From: Deltaproteobacteria bacterium
GTDB lineage: Bacteria; Myxococcota; UBA727; VGSZ01
Reading direction: 5' to 3'
DNA length: 46,112 bases
Assembly: GCA_016874845.1 (NCBI GenBank)
Contig: VGSZ01000012.1
Coordinates: forward strand, 1 to 46,112
The notes below the pieces were generated by a model, which saw only the letters and a program-made list of their open reading frames with translations, was not told the DNA's origin and made no database searches. This document shows positions 30,337-37,756 of the stretch, piece by piece. How positions within the stretch are numbered: the stretch's first letter is position 1; each line of letters begins with the position of its first letter. A program made the position numbers and the translations under genes.

Positions 30337-31122
30337 TCAGCGGCCCTTCCACTGCGGGTCGCGCTTCTCGAGGAAGGCGGTGACGCCCTCGGCGGCGTCC
30401 TCGAGCTGCAGGTTCAGCGTCAGCTGATCGCGCAGAAAGGCGAGCTTCTGCTCGAAGGGCATCTCGCGCTGCTGCACAACCGCGCGCTTGCCCAGGGCAA
30501 GCACCGCTGGCGACGAAGACGCCAGGCGCTTCGCTAGCGCGCGGGCCTCCTGCCGCACGTCGGCGCGCGGGACGACGCGGTTCACGACACCGAGCTCGAC
30601 GGCGCGCGCGCCCTGAACCTCGCTGCCGAGCAGCATCAGCTCCATCGCCGCCTTCTTCGGCAGCACCTCGTCGATGAGCGCGGCGATCATCATCGGGAAC
30701 AGCCCGCGCTTGACCTCGGGCGTGCCCATACGCGCGTCGTCAGCGGCGACGGCAAGATCGCAGACGAGCACGAGGCCGAAGCCGCCGCCGAGCGCGAGGC
30801 CGTTGACGGCGGCGACGGTGGGCTTCTTCAGGCGGCGCAGCGCCAGCAGCAGGTCGGCGAAGGCGCCGCGGGCCAGATGCTGCTCGAAGAAGCCGTCGCC
30901 AACGAGGCCGCCGCCCAGGTCGCCGCCGGCGCAGAACGCCTGCTTGTCGCCGTCGCCGGCGCCGGTCAGCACGACGACGCGGACGGCCTTGTCGTCGTCG
31001 GCGGCGCGCAGCGCGGCGAGCAGGGCGTCGACCAGCTCGGGCGACAACGCGTTGCGCCGCTCGGGACGGTTCAGGGTCAGCGTGCGGACGCCGTCGTCGT
31101 CGTTGGTGAGAAGGATGCTCAT
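30337..31122 (-). CDS. Enoyl-CoA hydratase/isomerase family protein lacking the first catalytic Glu
   Basis: The 261-residue crotonase-fold protein has AFCAGGDL (~62-69) for the oxyanion hole. In the active-site helix the motif reads GGGFGLVLVCD, with Gly116 where hydratases have Glu; the second position keeps Glu136 (TPEVKRGLFP). One Glu alone is typical of enoyl-CoA isomerases or other crotonase chemistries, so simple hydration is questionable. The ATG at 31122 has GAGGA 8 bp upstream. It lies 30 bp after the stop of one acyl-CoA dehydrogenase gene and 58 bp before the carboxylase gene. Confidence 0.93.
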   Translation of the reverse strand: MSILLTNDDDGVRTLTLNRPERRNALSPELVDALLAALRAADDDKAVRVVVLTGAGDGDKQAFCAGGDLGGGLVGDGFFEQHLARGAFADLLLALRRLKKPTVAAVNGLALGGGFGLVLVCDLAVAADDARMGTPEVKRGLFPMMIAALIDEVLPKKAAMELMLLGSEVQGARAVELGVVNRVVPRADVRQEARALAKRLASSSPAVLALGKRAVVQQREMPFEQKLAFLRDQLTLNLQLEDAAEGVTAFLEKRDPQWKGR

Positions 31123-31152
31123 GCCGTTGTCCTCGTGGCGGGTGTCCCGCGC

Positions 31153-32295
31153 TCAGCCGTCGAGCAGGGCGCGGGCGATCAGCTCGCGCTGGATCTCGCT
31201 GGTGCCTTCGCCGATTGGGCCAAGCCGCGCGTCGCGGAACAGGCGCTCGACGACGAAGTCGTCGGTGTAGCCCCAGCCGCCGTGGATCTGCACCGCCATG
31301 TCGGTGACGCGCACGGCCATCTCGGTGGCGTAGGTCTTCGCCACCGAGGGCAGCACACCGAGGTCTTCGCCCTGCGCGAGGCGCCACGCCACCTGCCGCG
31401 CCATCAGCCGCGCGCCGTCGATCTCGACCTTCATGTCGGCAATCTTGAAGTGCACTGCCTGCAGCCGGCCGATGGGCTTGCCGAACGCGCGGCGCTCCAT
31501 CGCGTACCTCTTCGACGCCTCGTAGGCGGCGTCGGCGATCCCGAGCGCGAAGTGGCACATTCCCACGCGCCCGAGCTCTAGCGTCTGCATCGCCTGGAGG
31601 AACCCCTGGCCGACCTCGCCGACGACGTCATCGTCGGACAGCCGGACGTCGTCGAACGTCAGGCCGCCGGTGGCCGAGCCGCGCAGGCCCATCTTCTTGT
31701 AAGGCCTGCTGCGCGACACGCCGCGCAGCGACAGGTCGACGACGAACATCGTCACGCCGCCGACGCCGGCGTCCTTGTCGGTGACGGCGAAGACGACGGC
31801 GACATCGGCGACGGGCGCGTTGGTGATCAAGGCCTTGTCGCCGCCGAGGACCCACCCGCCAGCGACCTTCCGCGCCTGACACTGGATCGACGCTGCGTCG
31901 GTGCCGGCGCCCGGCTCGGTCAGGGCGAAGCAGCCGACCTTGTCGCCGTCGATGATTGGCTTCAGCCAGCGCTGCTTCTGCGCGGCGGTGCCGAAGCGGG
32001 CCAGCGGCGCGCCGCACAAGCCGATCGAGGCGCCCGTCGACAGGAACGTCGCCGCGCAGGCCTTCGCCAGCGACTCCTGCATCATCGCCCGCACGACCCA
32101 CGGTACCGTGAGCCCGCCGTCGGCCTCGGCGTGGTGGACCTTGAAGAAGCCCATGTCGGCGAGCTCGCGCCACGATTCCGGCGGGATCACGCCGGTGTGA
32201 TCCACGGCGTGGGCGCGCGGCGCGATCTTCTCCTGACAGAAGCGGTCGAAGGCCGCGGCGGCGGCTGTGTCTTCGGCGGGGATCGAGAGGTCCAT
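31153..32295 (-). CDS. Acyl-CoA dehydrogenase (canonical catalytic Glu)
   Basis: The 380-residue flavoprotein oxidises an acyl-CoA to a trans-2-enoyl-CoA and passes electrons to ETF. It has FALTEPGAGTDA (FAD/substrate), a KALITNAPVAD segment, MGLRGSATGGLTFDDV, RRAFGKPIGRLQAV and QIHGGWGYTDDF, and ends with GEGTSEIQRELIARALL, where Glu363 is the canonical catalytic base of short/medium-chain members. The ATG at 32295 has AAGGA upstream. It follows the first dehydrogenase gene by 44 bp. Confidence 0.95.
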   Translation of the reverse strand: MDLSIPAEDTAAAAAFDRFCQEKIAPRAHAVDHTGVIPPESWRELADMGFFKVHHAEADGGLTVPWVVRAMMQESLAKACAATFLSTGASIGLCGAPLARFGTAAQKQRWLKPIIDGDKVGCFALTEPGAGTDAASIQCQARKVAGGWVLGGDKALITNAPVADVAVVFAVTDKDAGVGGVTMFVVDLSLRGVSRSRPYKKMGLRGSATGGLTFDDVRLSDDDVVGEVGQGFLQAMQTLELGRVGMCHFALGIADAAYEASKRYAMERRAFGKPIGRLQAVHFKIADMKVEIDGARLMARQVAWRLAQGEDLGVLPSVAKTYATEMAVRVTDMAVQIHGGWGYTDDFVVERLFRDARLGPIGEGTSEIQRELIARALLDG

Positions 32296-32339
32296 GGTGA
32301 GGTCCTTGAATGGGGCGGCGACGACATCGGGGCCGTCGC

Positions 32340-33512
32340 TCAGAAGCCGATCTCGAGCTCGCTGCGCGCGATGATTCCGCGCTGGATCTCGCTGCTGCCG
32401 GCGCCGATGGTGGTGAGAATCGCGTCGCGAAGACTGCGTTCTACATGATATTCTTTTGTATAGCCGACGCCGCCGAGGACCTGGATGGCGTCGCGCGCCG
32501 TCTTCTGCGCCGCCTCGGACACCTGCACCTTGGCCACCGCGGCATCGACGAGCGGGGGATCGTCACCGCCGTCGTTCATGGAGTCGAGCTGGTACGCGAC
32601 GCGGTGGATGAGGTTCCGCCCGATCTCGTAGCGGATCTGCATGTCGGCGATCATGTGGCGCACCGCCTGAAACTTCGCGATGGGCCGGTTGAACTGCACG
32701 CGCTCGTTGGCGTAGCGGCAGACCGTGTCGATGTTGGCGCGCTGGCCACCCAGGGCGCCGGCGAGCATCGTGCTGCGCTCCCAGCCGAGGATGAGCTTGG
32801 CGGTGCCGACGAAGCCGCTGTTCAGGTCGCCGAGCAGGTTCTCCTCGGGGACCTCGCAGTCTTCGAACAGGATCTCGGCGGTCTTCGAGGTGTTCATGCC
32901 CATCTTCTCGATGCGCTGCCCCACCTTGAAGCCCGGGGAGTCGGCGTCGACGAGGAACGTCGAGATGCCGAACGCCTTCGCCTCGGGCTCGGTCACCGCG
33001 GTGACGACGAAGTGGTGCGCGATGGGTCCGTTGGTGATCCACATCTTGCTGCCATTCAGGATGTACTTTTCGCCCTGCTTCACCGCGCGGGTCTTCATCG
33101 CCGCCGCGTCGCTGCCCGAGCCCGCCTCGCTCAGGCAGAAGGCGCCCAACCACTCGCCGCTGCACATCTTCGGCAGGTAGCGCTGCTTCTGCGCCTCGGT
33201 GCCGAGCTTCCAGATCGGCACGCCGCACAGGATGGTTGACGCGCCCCACGCCATCGCGAGGCCGCCGTCGTGGCCGCCGTGGACGAAGCCCTCCTGCGCC
33301 AGACACGTCTCGAGGGCCGACAGGCCGGTGCCGCCGTACACCTCGGGGAAGGGGGCGCCGACGAGTCCCGCTGCGGCCATCTTCTTCCACAGCGCGTCGT
33401 CCCAGCGCTCATGCTTGTCGCGTTCGAGCACCGTCGGGAACACCTCGCGCGCGCCGAACTCCCGCGCGGCGTCGTAGACGGCTTGTTGGTCCTTCGTGAT
33501 TGCGAAGTGCAT
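32340..33512 (-). CDS. Acyl-CoA dehydrogenase, isovaleryl/long-chain-type catalytic base
   Basis: The 390-residue product has FCLSEAGSGSDAAAM, KMWITNGPIAHHF, MGMNTSKTAEILFEDCEVP, ANERVQFNRPIAKFQAV and QVLGGVGYTKEY. Near the C-terminus it reads IGAGSSEIQRG, with Ala371 where most family members have the catalytic Glu. An alternative Glu245 (LGWERSTMLAG) sits where isovaleryl-CoA and long-chain dehydrogenases place their base. This supports a branched-chain or long-chain substrate. The ATG at 33512 has GGAG upstream. It is the first enzyme gene after tetR, 126 bp from it. Confidence 0.95.
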   Translation of the reverse strand: MHFAITKDQQAVYDAAREFGAREVFPTVLERDKHERWDDALWKKMAAAGLVGAPFPEVYGGTGLSALETCLAQEGFVHGGHDGGLAMAWGASTILCGVPIWKLGTEAQKQRYLPKMCSGEWLGAFCLSEAGSGSDAAAMKTRAVKQGEKYILNGSKMWITNGPIAHHFVVTAVTEPEAKAFGISTFLVDADSPGFKVGQRIEKMGMNTSKTAEILFEDCEVPEENLLGDLNSGFVGTAKLILGWERSTMLAGALGGQRANIDTVCRYANERVQFNRPIAKFQAVRHMIADMQIRYEIGRNLIHRVAYQLDSMNDGGDDPPLVDAAVAKVQVSEAAQKTARDAIQVLGGVGYTKEYHVERSLRDAILTTIGAGSSEIQRGIIARSELEIGF

Positions 33513-33638
33513 CGGGGCTCCGGGGACGTCGTCACGGGTCGGCGGGATCAGGACGTGACAAGTGGGAAGTGGAACAACTCGAAGCGAAAGGAAAGAGCGT
33601 CGCCACGGTCGTTCGTCGGAGCCGGCGGCGCGAGGTCT

Positions 33639-34382
33639 TCAGCTGGTCGGGCGGTTGTGCGGGCCGTCGCGCTCGGCCCGCTGCAAGTTGCCGAGCAAGG
33701 CGCGCTGCACCATCGCGAGCAGCGTGTGCTTCATCTGTTCGAGGGTGATGCCCACCTGCACCTTGCTGCGCGCGCCCTGGTTCGTCAGCACAAACGAGAC
33801 GAATGCCGTCTCGAGCGTGCCGAGGAAGATGACGCTCATCGCCAGCGGGTCGAGACCCTCGTACAGCTCGCCGCTCTTGCGGCCGTCCTGAAAGATGCGC
33901 GCGACAGAGCGGAACACGCCCGTCACGGCGGGGTTGTCGAGGGCCTCGCCGAGCCGTGCGTTGCGGCCGAACTCGAGCACGAGCACCTTGACGGCGAGCG
34001 GAAACATCTCGAAGGCCTGAAACGCGAGCTCGACGATCTGCCGGAGCTTCTCATACATGCCGATGCCCGGGGTCTCGGCGACGTCAGCGACGGCCTTCGC
34101 GAAGACGCCCCAGTTGGTGTCGAAGACGCTCGCGAGCAGCCCGTCCTTGTTGCCGTAGTAGTGGTAGACGAGCCCGTAGGCGACGCCGGCCTCCTCGGCG
34201 ACGTCGGAGATGCGGCAGCCGTGGTAGCCCTTCTCGGCGAAGACCTTCACCGCCGCCCTGAGGATCTCTTTGCGCCGGTCGTCACGCGGGCCGTCCGACC
34301 GTGCCGCGGGCGACCGCGGTCGCTTGCTGGCCCGCGGGGGCGCCTCGTCGGGGGTCGCGACTCGTCCGCTCCGGGGGGGCAT
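33639..34382 (-). CDS. TetR family transcriptional regulator
   Basis: The product has 247 residues. A basic, Pro-rich N-terminal tail of about 35 residues precedes the TetR helix-turn-helix (RRKEILRAAVKVFAEKGYHG, ISDVAEEAGVAYGLVYHYYGNKDGLL by position ~37-85). The C-terminal ligand domain is helical, with a TLETAFVSFVL stretch. ATG 34382 is preferred to ATG 34412 because CGGAG lies 8 bp upstream of it. It probably represses the acyl-CoA operon starting at 33512 and perhaps itself; a palindrome at 34448-34465 is the best candidate site. The ligand is probably an acyl-CoA, by context only. Confidence 0.93.
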   Translation of the reverse strand: MPPRSGRVATPDEAPPRASKRPRSPAARSDGPRDDRRKEILRAAVKVFAEKGYHGCRISDVAEEAGVAYGLVYHYYGNKDGLLASVFDTNWGVFAKAVADVAETPGIGMYEKLRQIVELAFQAFEMFPLAVKVLVLEFGRNARLGEALDNPAVTGVFRSVARIFQDGRKSGELYEGLDPLAMSVIFLGTLETAFVSFVLTNQGARSKVQVGITLEQMKHTLLAMVQRALLGNLQRAERDGPHNRPTS

Positions 34383-34447
34383 GTGGACACTCCGGTCGAC
34401 GGGTGGGAACATCGACGAGGAAACGGCAGGGCGCCGGCGCGCTGTCG

Positions 34448-34465
34448 ATTGACTTGGATGTCAAT
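34448..34465. promoter_or_regulatory. Candidate TetR operator: palindrome ATTGAC-N6-GTCAAT
   Basis: A perfect inverted repeat with 6-bp arms and a 6-bp spacer lies 66 bp upstream of the tetR start and over the annotated start of the divergent HEAT-repeat gene. Each arm also contains a -35-like hexamer: TTGACA on the minus strand and TTGACT on the plus strand. Size and location suit a TetR dimer. Binding is inferred. Confidence 0.5.
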
Positions 34466-35318
34466 GCAGATGGCAACCCCGCCCGTCGAAGTCAAGCCGC
34501 CCTCGTATCGACGACCCGGGCCGCGCCGTCGCGCTCGGTGGCTCCCGGCCCGCCGCGCGTCGGGCGTGCTTCGCGCTGCCGTCACTGTCGCGCTCGTCCT
34601 GGGGCTCTGCGCTGCGGCCATGGCGGCGATCCCGCGGCCGGTGCGCGAGGCCCTGCAGAGCCGCAGCGCCAAGGTGCGGATCCTCGGCATCACCGGCGTG
34701 GCCAAGAGCCGCGACGCCGAGGCGCCGCGGTTGCTGCGCGCGCTGCTCGCCGACCCCGAGCCGGCGGTGCGGGCCGCCGCCGTCGACGCCTTCGCGACGC
34801 TCAAGGACCCGGCGGCGCTCTCCAGCGTGCAGGCCCTCGGCCAGGACGCCGACCCGACGGTGCGCGCCGCCGTCGCCCGCGCCACCGCCGCCCTCGAGAA
34901 GCTCGTGCTCGCCATCGACGTCGGCGACGTCGAAGACCTGAGCGACAAAAGCGTTCCGGGGCTCCTGCCGGTGCTGCAGGACGGCGTCGAGCAGGCGCTG
35001 CGCGCTGAGCTCGGCAAGGCGGCGACGACCCGCCGTGGCGGCGTGGCGACGGGATACGGGGCAGTGCTGCGCCTGCGGTCGCTGCGCCGCCTCGACAACA
35101 ACGGCGACGGCGTGAAGTGCGACGTCACGCTGCTCGAGCTGCCGGGCAGGATCTTGCGCTTCACCTCGTCGGCGACCGCCGCTGCCGGCGTCGTCGGTCC
35201 GCTGAAGAAGTCGATGGAGCGCGAACTCGCTCTCGACGGCATCGGCGCCTGCGCGCCGTCGCTGGCCCGCGACATCGCCGAGTACGTCCGCCTTCGTGCG
35301 CCCCGCAGCCCGCGGTAG
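34458..35318 (+). CDS. Exported HEAT-repeat protein
   Basis: The product has 286 residues. An Arg/Pro-rich start (~1-36) leads to a hydrophobic signal segment (VLRAAVTVALVLGLCAAAMA, ~37-56). Two HEAT-like repeats follow (RILGITGVAKSRDAEAP, AVRAAAVDAFATLKDP, TVRAAVARATAALEKL) at ~70-150. The C-terminal half is alpha/beta without a known motif. The start is uncertain: ATG 34458, 34464 or 34470, or GTG 34566 directly before the signal segment, are all in frame. The operator-like palindrome overlaps the first ATG, which makes a later start plausible. The product is probably periplasmic; partner unknown. Confidence 0.82.
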   Translation: MSMQMATPPVEVKPPSYRRPGPRRRARWLPARRASGVLRAAVTVALVLGLCAAAMAAIPRPVREALQSRSAKVRILGITGVAKSRDAEAPRLLRALLADPEPAVRAAAVDAFATLKDPAALSSVQALGQDADPTVRAAVARATAALEKLVLAIDVGDVEDLSDKSVPGLLPVLQDGVEQALRAELGKAATTRRGGVATGYGAVLRLRSLRRLDNNGDGVKCDVTLLELPGRILRFTSSATAAAGVVGPLKKSMERELALDGIGACAPSLARDIAEYVRLRAPRSPR

Positions 35319-35334
35319 GCGCGCCCCAGCGGCG

Positions 35335-35772
35335 CTACCGGACGCCCAGCACGACGGGGACGAACTCGGCGCTGACGCAGGTAGCGCAGCAGCTCTGCCC
35401 GAGCCGCGCCGCCGAGCGCGCCACCACGTGCGTCTCCTGCGCCACGGTCCGCACCACGATCTCGTAGACGCCGGTGGTGAACCCGAAGCCGCACTGGTTG
35501 CCGGTGCGCACGCCCTCGTCACAGGCCGACGTGTCAACCAGTGCGCCGTCGAGCGCGGCCTCGACGCTCCAGCCCTGGGCGAGGGCCGCTCCGTCGGCGT
35601 CGACCACCGCCAGTGTGATGGCGTCGCTGCAGACACCGCAGCCGCAAGACGAGTCGGCGACGCAGCCGCCGCCGATGCCAAGGCTGACGCCGACGAGGCT
35701 GCCGACCACCGCCGCCGTCAGCATCGCCGCTCGGGTTGTGAACCACTCCAGCCTGCCCACCGCCTTCGTCAT
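35335..35772 (-). CDS. Small Cys-rich lipoprotein
   Basis: The product has 145 residues. A lipoprotein signal is visible: basic start, hydrophobic core, then GIGGGC near residue 37. The mature part has ten or so Cys in pairs (SCGCGVC, CDEG, NQCGF, SCCATC) and beta-rich segments such as ITLAVVDADGAAL and YEIVVRTVA, suggesting a small disulfide-stabilised beta-sandwich. ATG 35772 is preferred over GTG 35808. It is convergent with the HEAT gene (16 bp) and divergent from the ABC exporter. No family was recognised. Confidence 0.75.
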   Translation of the reverse strand: MTKAVGRLEWFTTRAAMLTAAVVGSLVGVSLGIGGGCVADSSCGCGVCSDAITLAVVDADGAALAQGWSVEAALDGALVDTSACDEGVRTGNQCGFGFTTGVYEIVVRTVAQETHVVARSAARLGQSCCATCVSAEFVPVVLGVR

Positions 35773-35860
35773 GCCTTCACGATGCCAGAGCCCACGGGCA
35801 ACGGCCACCGCCGCGCTGGCACCTGTAGTCCGCCGCCACCAAGGTGCTAGGCACGGCGCG

Positions 35861-37756
35861 ATGTCCGCACCCGCGCGTCCCGAGACCGTTCACCGCGCAC
35901 CCGATCCGATCACGGTGCTCGGCGAGCCGCCGTCGACGGGGACGCGCACGCTCGCGCAGCTCTTTGCGCCGCACGCCGGCGCGATGGGCCGCGGCTTCGC
36001 GCTGCTGCTCGTGACCAATGCGTGCGCGCTGGCCGTGCCGCGCCTGGTGAATGTCGGCGTCAACCTCATCGAGGGGCGCGCCGTGCAGCCCTTCCTTGGC
36101 ATCACGCCGAGCGTCGCGCGCGTCGTGGGCGCCATCGCCGTCCTCGCGGCGCTCGGTGCCGTTGTGCGTACGTTGTCGCGCATCGTGCTCTTCAACGCCG
36201 GCCGCGACGTCGAGCGGGGGTTGCGCCGCGACGCGTTCGCGCACCTCGCGACGTTGTCGCCGGGGTACTTCGCGCGGGCCTCGGTCGGCGACCTGATGAG
36301 CAGGATCACGAACGACCTCACGAACATCCGGCTGCTCACCGGCTTCGCGATGCTCAACACCTTGAACGCGGCGATCGTCGTGGTCGTCACCGTGCCCGTC
36401 TGCTTGCTCCTGGATTGGCGGGTGGCGCTGTGGTCGCTGCTGCCGTTTCCGCTCGTGATCGTCGCTGCCCTGCTCGTGTCGCGCACGATGTTTCGCCGCA
36501 CGAAGGAGCTTCAGGAGGCGACGGGAGCGCTGTCGTCGGTGGTGCAGGAGTCCCTCGCCGGGCAGATGGTCGTGCGCGCGTTCTCGCAGGAGTCCGCCGT
36601 TGAGCGGCGCTTCGGCGGGGTCAACGACCGCGTCTACGACGCGGCGATGCGTCTGGCGCGCGTCCGGCTGCTGATGGGCCCGCTGATGGGCTTGATGGGC
36701 TCCTTCGCCATTGCCATGGCTCTCGCCCAGGGCGGCGTCGTTGTCGTGCAGGGCCGCATGAGCGTCGGTGACGTCGTCGAGCTGAACGCGCGCCTGCTGC
36801 AACTCACCTGGCCCATGATCGCGCTCGGCTTCGTCGTGTCGGTCTGGCAGCGCGGCAAGGCGAGCCTCGCCCGCGTGAACGAGGTCCTCGCCGTCCGGCC
36901 TGACGTCATCGACGGCGCCGTGCGGCGGCCGGCCGGGGCCCTGCGTGGCGACGTCGCGCTCCACAACCTGTGCGTCGACGTCGAGCGCGCCGATGGCGGC
37001 GCCCGGCGCGTCGTTGACGACATGAGCGCGACCATCCCCGCGGGTGCGTTCGTGGGCGTCGTCGGGCGCAACGGCGCCGGCAAGTCGATGGTGTTGAAGG
37101 CCATCGCGCGCCAGCTGCCGGTGGCGCGCGGCCAGGTCCAGATCGACGCTGTCGATGCCGTCGATTGGCACCTCGCGGCGCTGCGGCAGGCGCCCGGCGG
37201 CATCGCCGTCGTACCCGAGGACGGCTTCCTCTTCTCGGCGTCGCTGCGCGACAACCTCGCCTTCGGCGCCACCGCGGTCACCGACGCCGACGTCGAGGCG
37301 GTGGTTGACCTCGTCGACCTCCGCCGCGACGTCGCGCGCTTCCCCGATGGGCTCGCGACGCTGGTCGGCGAGCGCGGCGTCACGCTGTCGGGCGGCCAGC
37401 GGCAGCGGGTCGCCCTCGGCCGCGCGCTGCTCGCCCGCCCGGCGGTCCTGCTGCTCGACGATTGCCTGTCCGCGGTCGACGTCGAGACCGAGAGCAACAT
37501 CCTCGCCGCGCTGCAGCGTGGGTTCGTCGGCGCCGGCGGCATCGTCGTGCGCCCGACCATCGTGATGGTCAGCCATCGGCTGAGCGCGCTGCGCACCGCC
37601 GACGAGATCCTGGGCCTCGCCGATGGTCGCGTCGTCGAGCGCGGGACGCACGACGCGCTGATGCGCGCGGGCGGCCTGTACGCCACCTTGTGGGGCGAGG
37701 TGCAGCGGCGCGCGGCGCTGGCGAAGCGGCTGCAGGCCGAAGGAGCCCAGGTATGA
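35861..37756 (+). CDS. ABC exporter half-transporter with degenerate ATP site (MdlA/TM287-like)
   Basis: The product has 631 residues. Six membrane helices (~45-330) form an ABC-type-1 exporter domain, followed by the nucleotide-binding domain. Walker A reads GRNGAGKSM (~401-409) with Met after Ser; the Q-loop reads VPEDGFLF with Glu instead of Gln; the signature is canonical (LSGGQRQR); Walker B reads LLLDDCLSAVD, with Asp replacing the catalytic Glu; the H-loop His remains. This is the degenerate-site half of a heterodimeric exporter. The stop overlaps the start of the second half as ATGA. Cargo is unknown (lipid or drug export in relatives). Confidence 0.95.
   Translation: MSAPARPETVHRAPDPITVLGEPPSTGTRTLAQLFAPHAGAMGRGFALLLVTNACALAVPRLVNVGVNLIEGRAVQPFLGITPSVARVVGAIAVLAALGAVVRTLSRIVLFNAGRDVERGLRRDAFAHLATLSPGYFARASVGDLMSRITNDLTNIRLLTGFAMLNTLNAAIVVVVTVPVCLLLDWRVALWSLLPFPLVIVAALLVSRTMFRRTKELQEATGALSSVVQESLAGQMVVRAFSQESAVERRFGGVNDRVYDAAMRLARVRLLMGPLMGLMGSFAIAMALAQGGVVVVQGRMSVGDVVELNARLLQLTWPMIALGFVVSVWQRGKASLARVNEVLAVRPDVIDGAVRRPAGALRGDVALHNLCVDVERADGGARRVVDDMSATIPAGAFVGVVGRNGAGKSMVLKAIARQLPVARGQVQIDAVDAVDWHLAALRQAPGGIAVVPEDGFLFSASLRDNLAFGATAVTDADVEAVVDLVDLRRDVARFPDGLATLVGERGVTLSGGQRQRVALGRALLARPAVLLLDDCLSAVDVETESNILAALQRGFVGAGGIVVRPTIVMVSHRLSALRTADEILGLADGRVVERGTHDALMRAGGLYATLWGEVQRRAALAKRLQAEGAQV

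Noticed and set aside
33513-33638. Second copy of the TetR palindrome before the acyl-CoA dehydrogenase operon
   Set aside because: The 126-bp gap was read on both strands; GTGACAAGTGGG resembles half a site only and has no matching arm.
36022-36603. Plus-strand Arg-rich frames inside the ABC exporter genes
   Set aside because: They are +1 shadows of the exporter reading frame with no motifs.
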